From contig NZ_VNJI01000052.1 in NCBI RefSeq assembly GCF_007786445.1, positions 1-53,609 on the forward strand: DNA of 53,609 nucleotides. Reading direction: 5' to 3'. The translations under genes were made by a program, and so were the position numbers. Positions 9,310 to 16,371 of this stretch are shown here, piece after piece. The notes under the pieces are model-generated. The model did no database searches, was not told the DNA's origin, and worked only from the letters and a program-made list of their open reading frames with translations. The stretch's first letter is position 1. Every line of letters begins with the position of its first letter. The stretch is from Paenibacillus cremeus (GTDB lineage Bacteria > Bacillota > Bacilli > Paenibacillales > NBRC-103111).

Positions 9310-10443
9310 TTACCAATCCGCAACAGAACCATCACTGTGGTATAAACGCGGAGTATCCCAATTTCCTTCATAAATTCTTTCTCTTAATGCCTCTTCATCA
9401 AGCTCAATGCCTAATCCCGGTTCTGTAGGAATCGTTATGTAACCGTTTTCTATTTTGAACGGATTTTTTAGTATACCCACTCCTAAGTCAGCCCCGTCTT
9501 CTAGTGTGGGATGCTCTTGAATGAGAAAGTTAGGAGTACAAGTATCCAGCTGCAAGCAAGCCGCTAATGAGATAGGCCCCAACGGATTATGCGGAGCAAT
9601 GGAGCCATAATAGCTCTCAGACATAGCCGCGATCTTCTTGGCTTCAAAGATTCCTCCAGCATGACATAAGTCAGGCTGGACGATGGCTGCCGCTTGCTTC
9701 TCAAGAACTTCTCTGAACCCCCATTTTGTAAATAGCCTCTCGCCTGTTGCAATTGGTATGCTGGTCGAATTAGCTACTTTGACCATCGTCTCCACATTTT
9801 CAGGTAAACAAGGCTCTTCAATAAACATGGGGTAGTAAGGTTCAAAAGCGGAGGCCAATCGAATGGCCATGGCTGGACTTACCCGGCCATGAAAGTCGAT
9901 AGCGATTTCCATCTCTTTACCGACCGCATTCCGAATGGCAGCCAGTCTTTCGACCTGTTTTTCCAGATAAGCCAGGGAATCCACGTTTTGAACGGGAGCG
10001 TCAAGTCCGATTTTGATCGCTGTAAAACCTTTTTGTTTGCGGTCAAGAGCGATTCGAACCGAATCCGCCACCGTGTCCCCATGACAATGTGCGTACATGC
10101 GAATTTTATTACGGCAGGCTCCACCGAGCATTTCATAGACAGGCAGACCGTAACGTTTGCCTTTGATGTCCCAAAGGGCTTGCTCAATTCCGCTAATAGC
10201 GCTTACAAGAATGGGACCACCACGATAAAAGGCCCCCCTGTACATAGCCTGCCAATGATGCTCGATTCGCATCGGATCTTCTCCGACAAGATAGGATTCT
10301 AGTTCCTTTATAGCGCTTTCAACCGTGTGGGCTCTTCCTTCAACGATGGGCTCGCCATAGCCGACGATCCCTTCGTCTGTATGAAGCTTAAGAAACAGCC
10401 ATCTAGGCTTTACATGAATTAACTCCAGCTTTGTGATTTTCAT
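9310..10443 (-). CDS. dgoD: DgoD-type D-galactonate dehydratase family, copy 2
   Basis: A 377-aa enolase-superfamily dehydratase. The candidate metal ligands D183 (IDFHGR), E209 (IEEP), E235 (GER) and the catalytic histidines H185 and H285 (PHNPLGP) fall at the same residue numbers as in E. coli DgoD, so this copy is the better candidate for true D-galactonate dehydratase. The start also matches (MKITKLELIHVKPRWLFLKL). GGAG precedes ATG 10443. It is the first metabolic gene after the LacI gene (30-base gap) and leads the transporter operon. A closely related non-galactonate aldonate as substrate cannot be excluded. Confidence 0.88.
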   Translation of the reverse strand: MKITKLELIHVKPRWLFLKLHTDEGIVGYGEPIVEGRAHTVESAIKELESYLVGEDPMRIEHHWQAMYRGAFYRGGPILVSAISGIEQALWDIKGKRYGLPVYEMLGGACRNKIRMYAHCHGDTVADSVRIALDRKQKGFTAIKIGLDAPVQNVDSLAYLEKQVERLAAIRNAVGKEMEIAIDFHGRVSPAMAIRLASAFEPYYPMFIEEPCLPENVETMVKVANSTSIPIATGERLFTKWGFREVLEKQAAAIVQPDLCHAGGIFEAKKIAAMSESYYGSIAPHNPLGPISLAACLQLDTCTPNFLIQEHPTLEDGADLGVGILKNPFKIENGYITIPTEPGLGIELDEEALRERIYEGNWDTPRLYHSDGSVADW

Positions 10444-10473
10444 TCGGTTTCTCCTTTTTCTCTAGGTCATGTG

Positions 10474-11505
10474 CTAATTGATGGACGGATTCTCGCGCAT
10501 AACAGAAAGCGGACTGGCTGAGTTTCGAATCATCAGCTTAGGCATGACTTGAACTGTTTTAGGTTTCTTGGATTTCTTAACCTGCAGCTTTTGTAGCAGT
10601 AAGGATGCTGCTTTGACTCCCATTTGGAAAGCAGGCACAGCTACTGTGGTGAGCGGTGGATCAAGCAAAGGTGCCCACTCCGTGTCGTCATAACCGACGA
10701 CGGAAACATCGCGAGGAACGTTCAAGCCCGCCAACCTAGCCGCCTTTAGAACATCCAAAGTCAAATGCATATTAGTGGAGAAAATAGCCGTTGGACGATC
10801 CGGACTTTTCAATAACTGGACAACCGTGTCTACCGCATTTCCCTTTCCAGCCTTGAAAATTTTAATAAGGGAATCGTCTATGGACAGGTCATGCTTCATC
10901 AAGGCCCTTTTATAACCTTCCAATCGGTCCCTTCTCACGTCGGTTTCCAGTGGAAACACTACCACCGCGATCCGGCGATGGCCTAAGCCGATTAGATATT
11001 CCACCGCCTCCGTGGCCCCTGCAATGGTATCCGTCACCACGTGGTCAGCAAGTATATCACCAGAGGTACTGTCACAAAACACGAACGGAATATTAAATGA
11101 ATTAAGCAGCTCCGTCACCTTATTGGTTTGACTAATCGGGCTGACGATCAAGCCGTCAACCTGTTTACTCTTCATCATGTTCAAGTTGGCGATGTCTCGC
11201 TCCGGATCCCATGCAGACTCACTCACCATAAGGCCGTAACCATTACGCATGCACTCGTCTTGAACTCCTCTTAGCGCTTCGGACCAAAATGAGTTCAAAT
11301 CGCCGACCACAAGGCCGATGACCTTGGTTTCTTTTTTCTTTAAACTCTGCGCCACCGCGTTTGGTCGGTAATCCAACTGCTCGATAGCTTTTTCAATTTT
11401 CTGTCTCATGCCTTCGGACATATATTCAAAGTTACCGTTTAAAACTCTGGATACGGAGCTTTTAGAAACACCTGCCAACTTGGCCACATCATCTATCGTA
11501 ATCAT
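10474..11505 (-). CDS. LacI-family transcriptional repressor
   Basis: A 343-aa regulator. The helix-turn-helix is at residues 2-22 (ITIDDVAKLAGVSKSSVSRVLN), followed by the hinge helix (NAVAQSLKKKETKVIGLVV) and a periplasmic-binding-protein-like effector domain. The end of the core (DVSVVGYDDTEWAPLLDPPLTTV) is typical. It starts the sugar-acid operon and is probably co-transcribed with it. Its own promoter carries three tandem 13-bp repeats with CG-centred dyads of LacI type right after the -10 box, so it most likely represses itself and the whole operon until a sugar-acid effector binds. Confidence 0.93.
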   Translation of the reverse strand: MITIDDVAKLAGVSKSSVSRVLNGNFEYMSEGMRQKIEKAIEQLDYRPNAVAQSLKKKETKVIGLVVGDLNSFWSEALRGVQDECMRNGYGLMVSESAWDPERDIANLNMMKSKQVDGLIVSPISQTNKVTELLNSFNIPFVFCDSTSGDILADHVVTDTIAGATEAVEYLIGLGHRRIAVVVFPLETDVRRDRLEGYKRALMKHDLSIDDSLIKIFKAGKGNAVDTVVQLLKSPDRPTAIFSTNMHLTLDVLKAARLAGLNVPRDVSVVGYDDTEWAPLLDPPLTTVAVPAFQMGVKAASLLLQKLQVKKSKKPKTVQVMPKLMIRNSASPLSVMRENPSIN

Positions 11506-11520
11506 ACATCCCGTCCCTCT

Positions 11521-11559
11521 AAAACCGATTTCTAAAATCGATTTCTGAAACCGATTTCA
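11521..11559 (-). promoter_or_regulatory. Triple tandem operator of the LacI-family repressor
   Basis: Three directly repeated 13-mers read on the plus strand: AAAACCGATTTCT (11521-11533), AAAATCGATTTCT (11534-11546) and GAAACCGATTTCA (11547-11559). Each contains a near-palindrome centred on CG, as LacI-family operators do, and the third extends to CTGAAACCGATTTCAG. The array starts 16 bases upstream of the repressor's ATG and overlaps the predicted transcription start. Confidence 0.8.
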
Positions 11560-11567
11560 GAAGTAAT

Positions 11568-11595
11568 ATTATCAATCCTGCGTCGTATCTGTCAA
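11568..11595 (-). promoter_or_regulatory. Sigma-A promoter of the LacI/dgoD operon
   Basis: On the minus strand a perfect -35 TTGACA (11590-11595) and a -10 GATAAT (11568-11573) are 16 bases apart; the overlapping TAATAT at spacing 18 is an alternative. The operator repeats follow immediately downstream. Confidence 0.7.
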
Positions 11596-11995
11596 GCATT
11601 TTTTACCAAATATTTCTGTGAAAAACTAGTCCCCTCCCTGCAGCTCTGCTTCTAAATCCGGATCTAGTTTGGATTTTCGTTGGTGGGGGTGGCAGCGAGG
11701 GGCGCGACGAGGGGGTGCCGGCGGCCCAACAAAACGTTGAAGTAATCTGCCACAGTACCTAACCTGGGTTGGAAAGGGTTTCAAGCGATCACACAGGCAA
11801 AAGAAGTGGAAGTCCTATCGAAAGAAGTACCCAGACGGCGGAGCGGGGCAGGATGGGAATTGGGGCGGCGTTATTCTACTTAACACGTTGTGTGTTTGGT
11901 AGAACAACGGGTTAATTGCGTGCAGTATGATACTCCATAACTCAGTGGAATTGTTTCATAATTCATTAGACTGTTTGTTGCAAAATACTTGCTAA
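11596..11995. other. Intergenic stretch without a recognised gene
   Basis: About 400 bases between the LacI promoter and the remnant gene. The part at 11690-11880 is G-rich and biased. No ribosome-site-led frame was found. The copy of the flanking repeat at 11959-11986 is listed separately. Confidence 0.5.
11959..11986 (+). repeat. Left arm of an inverted repeat flanking the metzincin/NlpC remnants
   Basis: It contains TAATTCATTAGA (11959-11970) and TTGTTGCAAAAT (11975-11986). Both 12-mers recur in inverted orientation at 13182-13218, where they are 13 rather than 4 bases apart. Confidence 0.65.
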
Positions 11996-12670
11996 AATCT
12001 AAAAGGCTTTTCTCAGACCTACAGACGGATTACGATCGGTGTACCTTCAACACCGGGCATTGAGGAACCACTTCCGACGAGTTTGACGTTTTTTATTGAT
12101 TCACGTTTCACGACAGCTCAAAGAAATCGATTTACCAGACTAGCCAGTGGCGTAGTATTGCAGTGGAACCAGTATTATGAGGACCGGGAGTTAGGAAACA
12201 GAAGATCACCTTTGAAGATATGTACTGTTAAATATGCAAAATTTAATCTGAACCCTGTTTGGTTTGAGGATAAGATTGCAAACGCCAATGTAGCATTCGA
12301 CATCAGTATGGACGGATTAACACGAATGATTATCGCCAATGGCTTCGGTCGAGCCTCAAGAGCTCTTATTATGTATCCTGCAAAGGGGACCACACCACCA
12401 AAAGCCATCAAAAGCGCAAACGCGTCAAACCCTGATAAAAACTCCTTATCCGTTACGATCAACCCGAAAACGCTTAGTAGATCTGATTTAACTGACGCTA
12501 TACTTACTGGCTCATTGCTCCATGCATGGCTTCATCGCCTTGGCTATCGCCATGCAACTGGGAAATATACTAACTATTACATTGGGGAATGTGCAATGTG
12601 CGTAATGCGCAGCAATAGCAATAAGCAGCCTAGTGTACCAGATAGTCGGTATACTGCGCTTTTGGATTAA
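11996..12670 (+). pseudogene. N-truncated metzincin-like protein remnant
   Basis: The frame is open from 11996 (after TAA at 11993) to 12670. The sequence already reads as protein before any start codon (TYRRITIGVPSTPGIEEPLP), so the true N-terminus is missing and the TTG at 12083 is probably not the original start. The C-terminal half carries HAWLHRLGYRH (about 12520-12552). This has the spacing of the metzincin zinc motif HExxHxxGxxH, with Ala in place of the catalytic Glu. If it folds, it could still bind zinc but not act as a classical protease. No promoter or ribosome site is evident. It is followed by a broken NlpC/P60 gene on the same strand, so this looks like a decayed exported-enzyme pair. 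Confidence 0.6.
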
Positions 12671-12691
12671 GCATAGTAAAGGGGATGAACA

Positions 12692-13079
12692 GTGGCAGCC
12701 AAGGATATCGATGCTTTCATTTAGCTATGCGAAACAATTCCTTATTACAAAGCCTACGCTTCGGACCAAGATCGACTGCTCCTCCTTCACCCAGCATGTA
12801 TTCAAGAAATTTGGTGTTGCCTTGCCACGAACCGTCCGGGAACAAGCTTCCATGAGAGTCGAAATCCAACGCAAGGTACAGAAGGCGGATCTGCTATTCT
12901 TTTACGTACCCGAACGATTCCCTACAAATGACGTTCCTGGTCATGTTGGCATCTTCATCGGTAATAACACCGTGATTTACTGCTTACCTTCCCCAAGCCG
13001 GGTGCTGATTTCGAATATCTATACGCCTTATAAGAAAAAGACATTTCTATTTGCACGTAGAGTATTCTTCAAGCAGTGA
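12692..13079 (+). pseudogene. NlpC/P60 cell-wall peptidase, frameshifted
   Basis: Starting at GTG 12692, behind AAAGGGGA, the protein reads VAAKDIDAFI and then hits TAG at about 12722. Removing one T there restores ...AFISYAKQFL and runs on in the open frame to 13079. The downstream part has the NlpC/P60 catalytic Cys in DCSSFTQHVF, the LPRTVREQAS helix, and the His in GHVGIFIG. Such enzymes cut D-Glu-diaminopimelate-type bonds in peptidoglycan. The stretch between YAKQF and DCSS is shorter than usual, so more than one lesion is possible. A terminator follows at 13134. Confidence 0.7.
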
Positions 13080-13133
13080 GTGAAGGTGATTTATAGCCTT
13101 TCCTCTCTAAATTTCCAAACCGAAAATAGGTAC

Positions 13134-13156
13134 AGCCCCTTTCGTATTAAGGGGCT
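13134..13156 (+). terminator. Terminator after the NlpC/P60 remnant
   Basis: A perfect 8-bp stem AGCCCCTT / AAGGGGCT with a 7-base loop, followed by TGTTCTGTGTTCTT. It may also serve the APH-like gene arriving on the other strand. Confidence 0.7.
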
Positions 13157-13181
13157 TGTTCTGTGTTCTTAAAACTAACAA

Positions 13182-13218
13182 ATTTTGCAACAAGCCGTCC
13201 AGCAATTCTAATGAATTA
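13182..13218 (-). repeat. Right arm of the inverted repeat
   Basis: ATTTTGCAACAA (13182-13193) and TCTAATGAATTA (13207-13218) are the reverse complements of the two 12-mers at 11959-11986. The two arms enclose about 1.2 kb holding the metzincin-like and NlpC remnants. Confidence 0.65.
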
Positions 13219-13268
13219 CGGAGTTTCACAACCTTGATCTTTTACAGGAAAGTGTACGGTGCACTTCA

Positions 13269-14018
13269 TTAACTGCTACCCTCAGTCAAAGCCACTAGGC
13301 GAGCAAAATGAACCAACCGCTCCCGATCCACATCTGCGCTCCCATAAGCATTCAAAAAAACATCATGGTAGCGATCCGTCTTCAAGTTATAGTTCAGCGT
13401 CCACATGCCCCAGTACAGGTCATAATGCCGATCGCCAATCCCACCGTGTCCCAGATCAATAAAGCCCGTGAAAGCATAGTGGTCCATCATAATATTGGGC
13501 AAACAATAGTCGCCGTGGATGATTACGTCGTCTACAGCGACTTTTTGCAGCTGGGTAATAAAGGGAAGTTGGCTGTTCTTGTCCTTGACTGCCCCTATCA
13601 TCTCTGCGGTTCGATGTGTATAGGGGCAGTTGTCTACCGGCAAAGAATGCAGCATGCGCAAATGTTCACCAAATGCAATAGCCAGTAGTGTGGGGTTTTC
13701 CAGATGCACGCCCGACACCCCATCTTCCCCCGCTACCGCTTCCATGAGTAGATAATCGTGTTCCGCATCCGTTTCGTAGGCAACAACTTCTGGAGCCACC
13801 TGATGGCCGTTTAAAAAGCGCGTCATATGACACTCTCTTTCCAGGCTCCCTTTGGCACTAATTTTTAAATACGCCGAGCCGGTGATATTCGTCCCTTGAA
13901 CGAGAAGCGTCTTTGCCCCCTCGGAGCAGCTGCTGTCGTAGATCGCCGCGTTGCTGCAGTGTGCTCGAATCGCCCTAGGCAGCTGTGCAAGATCGAAGCT
14001 GATTTTTGTTCTTTTCAT
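13269..14018 (-). CDS. APH(3')-like phosphotransferase (aminoglycoside kinase family)
   Basis: A 249-aa cytosolic kinase-fold protein. Motifs are ERECHMTRFL (ATP-side helix), IIHGDYCLPN (catalytic loop HGDxxxxN) and FIDLGHGGIGDRHYDLYW (metal-binding DxG), in the order and spacing of aminoglycoside 3'-phosphotransferases. Family members transfer phosphate from ATP to a hydroxyl of kanamycin-type drugs, but sequence alone does not prove resistance. The frame opens further upstream, yet ATG 14018 (MKRTKISFDL) with AAGGGG upstream gives the normal length. It is a single gene between decayed regions, consistent with acquisition or with an old intrinsic kinase. Confidence 0.8.
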   Translation of the reverse strand: MKRTKISFDLAQLPRAIRAHCSNAAIYDSSCSEGAKTLLVQGTNITGSAYLKISAKGSLERECHMTRFLNGHQVAPEVVAYETDAEHDYLLMEAVAGEDGVSGVHLENPTLLAIAFGEHLRMLHSLPVDNCPYTHRTAEMIGAVKDKNSQLPFITQLQKVAVDDVIIHGDYCLPNIMMDHYAFTGFIDLGHGGIGDRHYDLYWGMWTLNYNLKTDRYHDVFLNAYGSADVDRERLVHFARLVALTEGSS

Positions 14019-14341
14019 TCCTATCAACCCCTTATATATGGGTATCCCATTGTCATTGTAGCAAATGCAGCGGGTGCTTCTTAGGTACGATTTCGTTATA
14101 AAAGTAGTTGCCATAACGCGGAAGCTGCATCAGTTGAGTTGAGCAAAACAAGCCATGCCACATATACTGCCATTTAGTTCAAAGGCAAAAAAAAATGCCC
14201 CACAGCAACGGGCTGCAAGGCTAAGATTTATTTTAAAAAGGGGGGTCAACTCTTATTATAGGCCTCAATTATTAAAGCAACGTGTAAGAATGATTTCAAG
14301 TTTATTACATCTTACTGTTCCCTTCGATTGAAACCGACATT
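14019..14341. other. Intergenic stretch with one terminator
   Basis: Apart from the hairpin at 14187-14217 nothing coding is recognised. The promoter of the APH-like gene should lie at 14040-14110 on the minus strand but no convincing boxes were found. Confidence 0.5.
14187..14217 (-). terminator. Terminator for the small-ORF transcript
   Basis: On the minus strand TGCAGCCC pairs with GGGGCA around a GTTGCTGT loop and is followed by about ten Ts. It would end transcription arriving from the small genes at 14342-14774. Confidence 0.65.
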
Positions 14342-14506
14342 CTAAAAGCGATATCTTTCATCCTTCTCTTCCCAGCGGTCATACGCGTTTTTCAAGTAAG
14401 GATCGCTCATTTCTGCTTAGGATTTCTTGACAACACTAACCAAAAGCATAACTTCCTGCAGTTGGCCGTGGTCAGTGGATGCATCATATCGTTGTGCCGT
14501 CGTCAT
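14342..14506 (-). other. Two tiny ORFs, possible small proteins or a decayed gene
   Basis: ATG 14506 opens a 29-codon frame (MTTAQRYDASTDHGQLQEVM...VVKKS), followed six bases after its stop by ATG 14410 and a 22-codon frame rich in charged residues (MSDPYLKNAYDRWEEKDERY then RF). The first has AGAGG directly before its ATG. The second resembles tails seen in some PD-(D/E)XK transposase-associated proteins, but this is weak. They lie between the 55-aa gene and a good terminator, which supports transcription. Confidence 0.3.
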
Positions 14507-14606
14507 CCTCTTCTATCAGCCAGTGCTTTATTTTAGGTGCTTTGTTATCCTCGGTTGTTGATTTCCATGTAAAAGAAAAACCGCCCCTTTATTGAACGGT
14601 GAATTT

Positions 14607-14774
14607 TCAACTATCTTTATCTGTTGGTGTAATGCTTTTTCGTGATCCAATCCTACATTTTATTTCCTCGATTTCCTTTTCCAACTGTTCAGTTTCTGCT
14701 ATGCGCTTGGTGCGGTTCTCGGTAATGACCTCTTTCATGCTCTTTTGAATCGGAAATTTTATAATCTTGCTCAT
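14607..14774 (-). CDS. Small charged protein, 55 aa
   Basis: A 55-aa frame (MSKIIKFPIQKSMKEVITEN...) with an ideal AAGGAGGTGA site six bases before ATG 14774. The centre (IAETEQLEKEIEEIKCRI) has a heptad pattern expected to form a short coiled coil. No family is recognised. The ribosome site, clean stop and downstream terminator at 14187 argue that it is expressed. A role as a small regulatory or phage-type accessory protein is only a guess. Confidence 0.55.
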   Translation of the reverse strand: MSKIIKFPIQKSMKEVITENRTKRIAETEQLEKEIEEIKCRIGSRKSITPTDKDS

Positions 14775-14812
14775 GAAAGTCACCTCCTTACTAAAGCAAG
14801 CACAGTATAACC

Positions 14813-15049
14813 TTATTTTAAATAAATAACGCCATGTCCCTCAGCTTGGTAACTTACGTGAGTAAACTGTATCTTCTTAAGAAGTTCCTGGATCCGCCGC
14901 AACTCCCCCTCAAATAAAATGCAGTGAAATTTTGGATCGTATGTAAACCCAATTTCGTTGCAACTCCTACAAAAAGGACCCCAGACTTTTGAAAGCTCCT
15001 CATTACAAATCAAACAATTCTTCAAAATAATCACACGCCTCTGACCCAT
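14813..15049 (-). CDS. Small zinc-ribbon-like protein, 78 aa
   Basis: A 78-aa frame with two cysteine pairs, CLIC (12-15) and CRSC (27-30), 11 residues apart, as in a zinc ribbon or knuckle. A basic helix (ELRRIQELLKKIQF) and a short C-terminal strand follow. The family is not recognised. The ribosome site before ATG 15049 is weak; a GTG five codons later is an alternative. It lies 38 bases upstream of the 55-aa gene on the same strand, so the two may be co-transcribed. Confidence 0.5.
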   Translation of the reverse strand: MGQRRVIILKNCLICNEELSKVWGPFCRSCNEIGFTYDPKFHCILFEGELRRIQELLKKIQFTHVSYQAEGHGVIYLK

Positions 15050-15410
15050 GTATAAATTACCTAATTATTCCACTAATTAGCTTATCAAACATTTATTACA
15101 AAGAAAACTTTAAGTTAGGTTCAAAATGATTTGTGTCATTTTTTTACGAACATACATTTTTCCCTCGTTTAACATTAGCCTATGGCAGCCTAGACAGACG
15201 GAGGGGGACATCTCTTGTCGCTAACTGCCTCAAGGCGGTTGATACGCTCGGAGCTTATAAGTGTTTACTGTTTTATATCCCATTGGTTCGGCTTATCCTT
15301 GCTTGCTTCCGTCATAAATATCGACGAATCGCCCCCGTGGTTTGGCTCTATCAACACTCTCAGTCGTGTAATAGTATAAAATTTTAAAATGAAAGTGAGG
15401 TGCGATATCC
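15050..15410. other. Intergenic stretch without a recognised gene
   Basis: 360 bases, AT-rich at 15050-15170. Open frames on both strands lack ribosome sites and family resemblance. Confidence 0.45.
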
Positions 15411-15620
15411 ATGGGAATAAGATTTGATATTGTTATTCTTCTCTTCAATAGTCCAGCACAAGAAATACACGATTTCAAAATTATAGGTAGCGCAGATCCA
15501 TGCAAAGATCTTATTCAAGTAGGCTTATTGGTTTCTAACGCCAGAATTTGTCTGTTGAGAAATGGCTTTGTACTAGAGGAGAGAACGCCGAACATGTTTC
15601 GTTTTAGACGAAATTCGTAA
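15411..15620 (+). CDS. Small hypothetical protein, 69 aa
   Basis: ATG 15411 is preceded by GAAAGTGAGGTG at acceptable spacing and opens 69 codons (MGIRFDIVILLFNSPAQEI...). No family is recognised. At 15700 a second GGAGGT-led ATG opens a 16-codon frame whose first residues (MGVRCD) mirror the start of this one (MGIRFD), hinting at a partial duplication of a start region. Both may be remnants. Confidence 0.3.
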   Translation: MGIRFDIVILLFNSPAQEIHDFKIIGSADPCKDLIQVGLLVSNARICLLRNGFVLEERTPNMFRFRRNS

Positions 15621-15755
15621 TTATCCGGCCTATCGTCAAGAAACCTCACGGAAATATTATAATGATATAGAGCTGGAAAATTTATAAGGAGGTTATCGCA
15701 TGGGAGTTAGATGTGATAGCTGTATCTGGATGAGATATGAAGGCGTGTGACTCCA

Positions 15756-16231
15756 ATGTCGATCAAACGAGACAAATGGATGCAATATCGTATCCTGAAC
15801 GATACGTCCTCGCTCACCGCTCGTTTGCCTGAAACTCGGCTGCTGAACCCGAACGGGTTAGCAAAACTGCTGTTTCAACATCAAAGCCTTGTTCTGAAGC
15901 CGCGCTGAAACTGGCTAGTATCGGAGATCGAAACATGCTCGTCAAAGCCGAACGGATAGCATTAATTGCCGCTAAACGACTTGGAGAACGTTTCCCCAAG
16001 CTTATGCAAGTCGGGTTCGATATCGGCATCGATAGAAACCGACGAATTTGGATCATCGAAGGCAATTATTGGCCGGATTTGCTCCCTTTCCGGCTCTTGA
16101 AAGATTCTTCTATGTATCGCAGGATTCTTTGGTATCGGAAACATAAAAGCAGCGAGCCAGTTTGTTTAGGGTTCGCTGCTTTTGCGTATATTTCAGAACG
16201 GAGTACAGAGGATTGTATTGATCGTGCGTGA
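15756..16231 (+). pseudogene. YheC/YheD ATP-grasp (spore-coat family) with centre deleted
   Basis: ATG 15756 opens 50 codons matching the start of YheC/YheD proteins (MSIKRDKWMQYRIL..., YLPETR-like LPETRLLNPNGLAKLL, VLKPR), ending at TGA 15906. In another frame the sequence then resumes with the C-terminal end of the same family (LKLASIGDRNMLVKAERIAL, GFDIGIDRNRRIWIIEGNYW, LLKDSSMYRRILWYRK). The central ATP-grasp core, well over 100 residues in intact members, is missing, and the join also shifts frame. The open frame runs 16 codons through a terminator hairpin to 16231, so the original stop was lost. Confidence 0.75.
16145..16183 (+). terminator. Terminator at the old end of the YheC/YheD remnant
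   Basis: A perfect 11-bp stem AAAAGCAGCGA / TCGCTGCTTTT. The pseudogene frame reads through it, so it probably marked the 3' end of the once intact gene. Confidence 0.75.
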
Positions 16232-16371
16232 GCGGAATACTTCTATTCAAGTAATAGCACAAAAATGCGGCGAATGTCGCCGCTGGGTTGTTATATTTTG
16301 ATTTTAATGAAAGGTTTCACCTATCACTGCACCGGCGCAATTTTTGCGGCTATCCCCTTCCCCCATTGTTA

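Noticed and set aside
11521..11559. Tandem 13-mers as iterons of a replication origin
   Set aside because: No replication gene nearby; position after a promoter and LacI-like dyads fit operators better.
13269..14018. Calling the APH-like gene an antibiotic resistance gene
   Set aside because: Fold and motifs are clear but substrate cannot be read from sequence; many such kinases act on other compounds.
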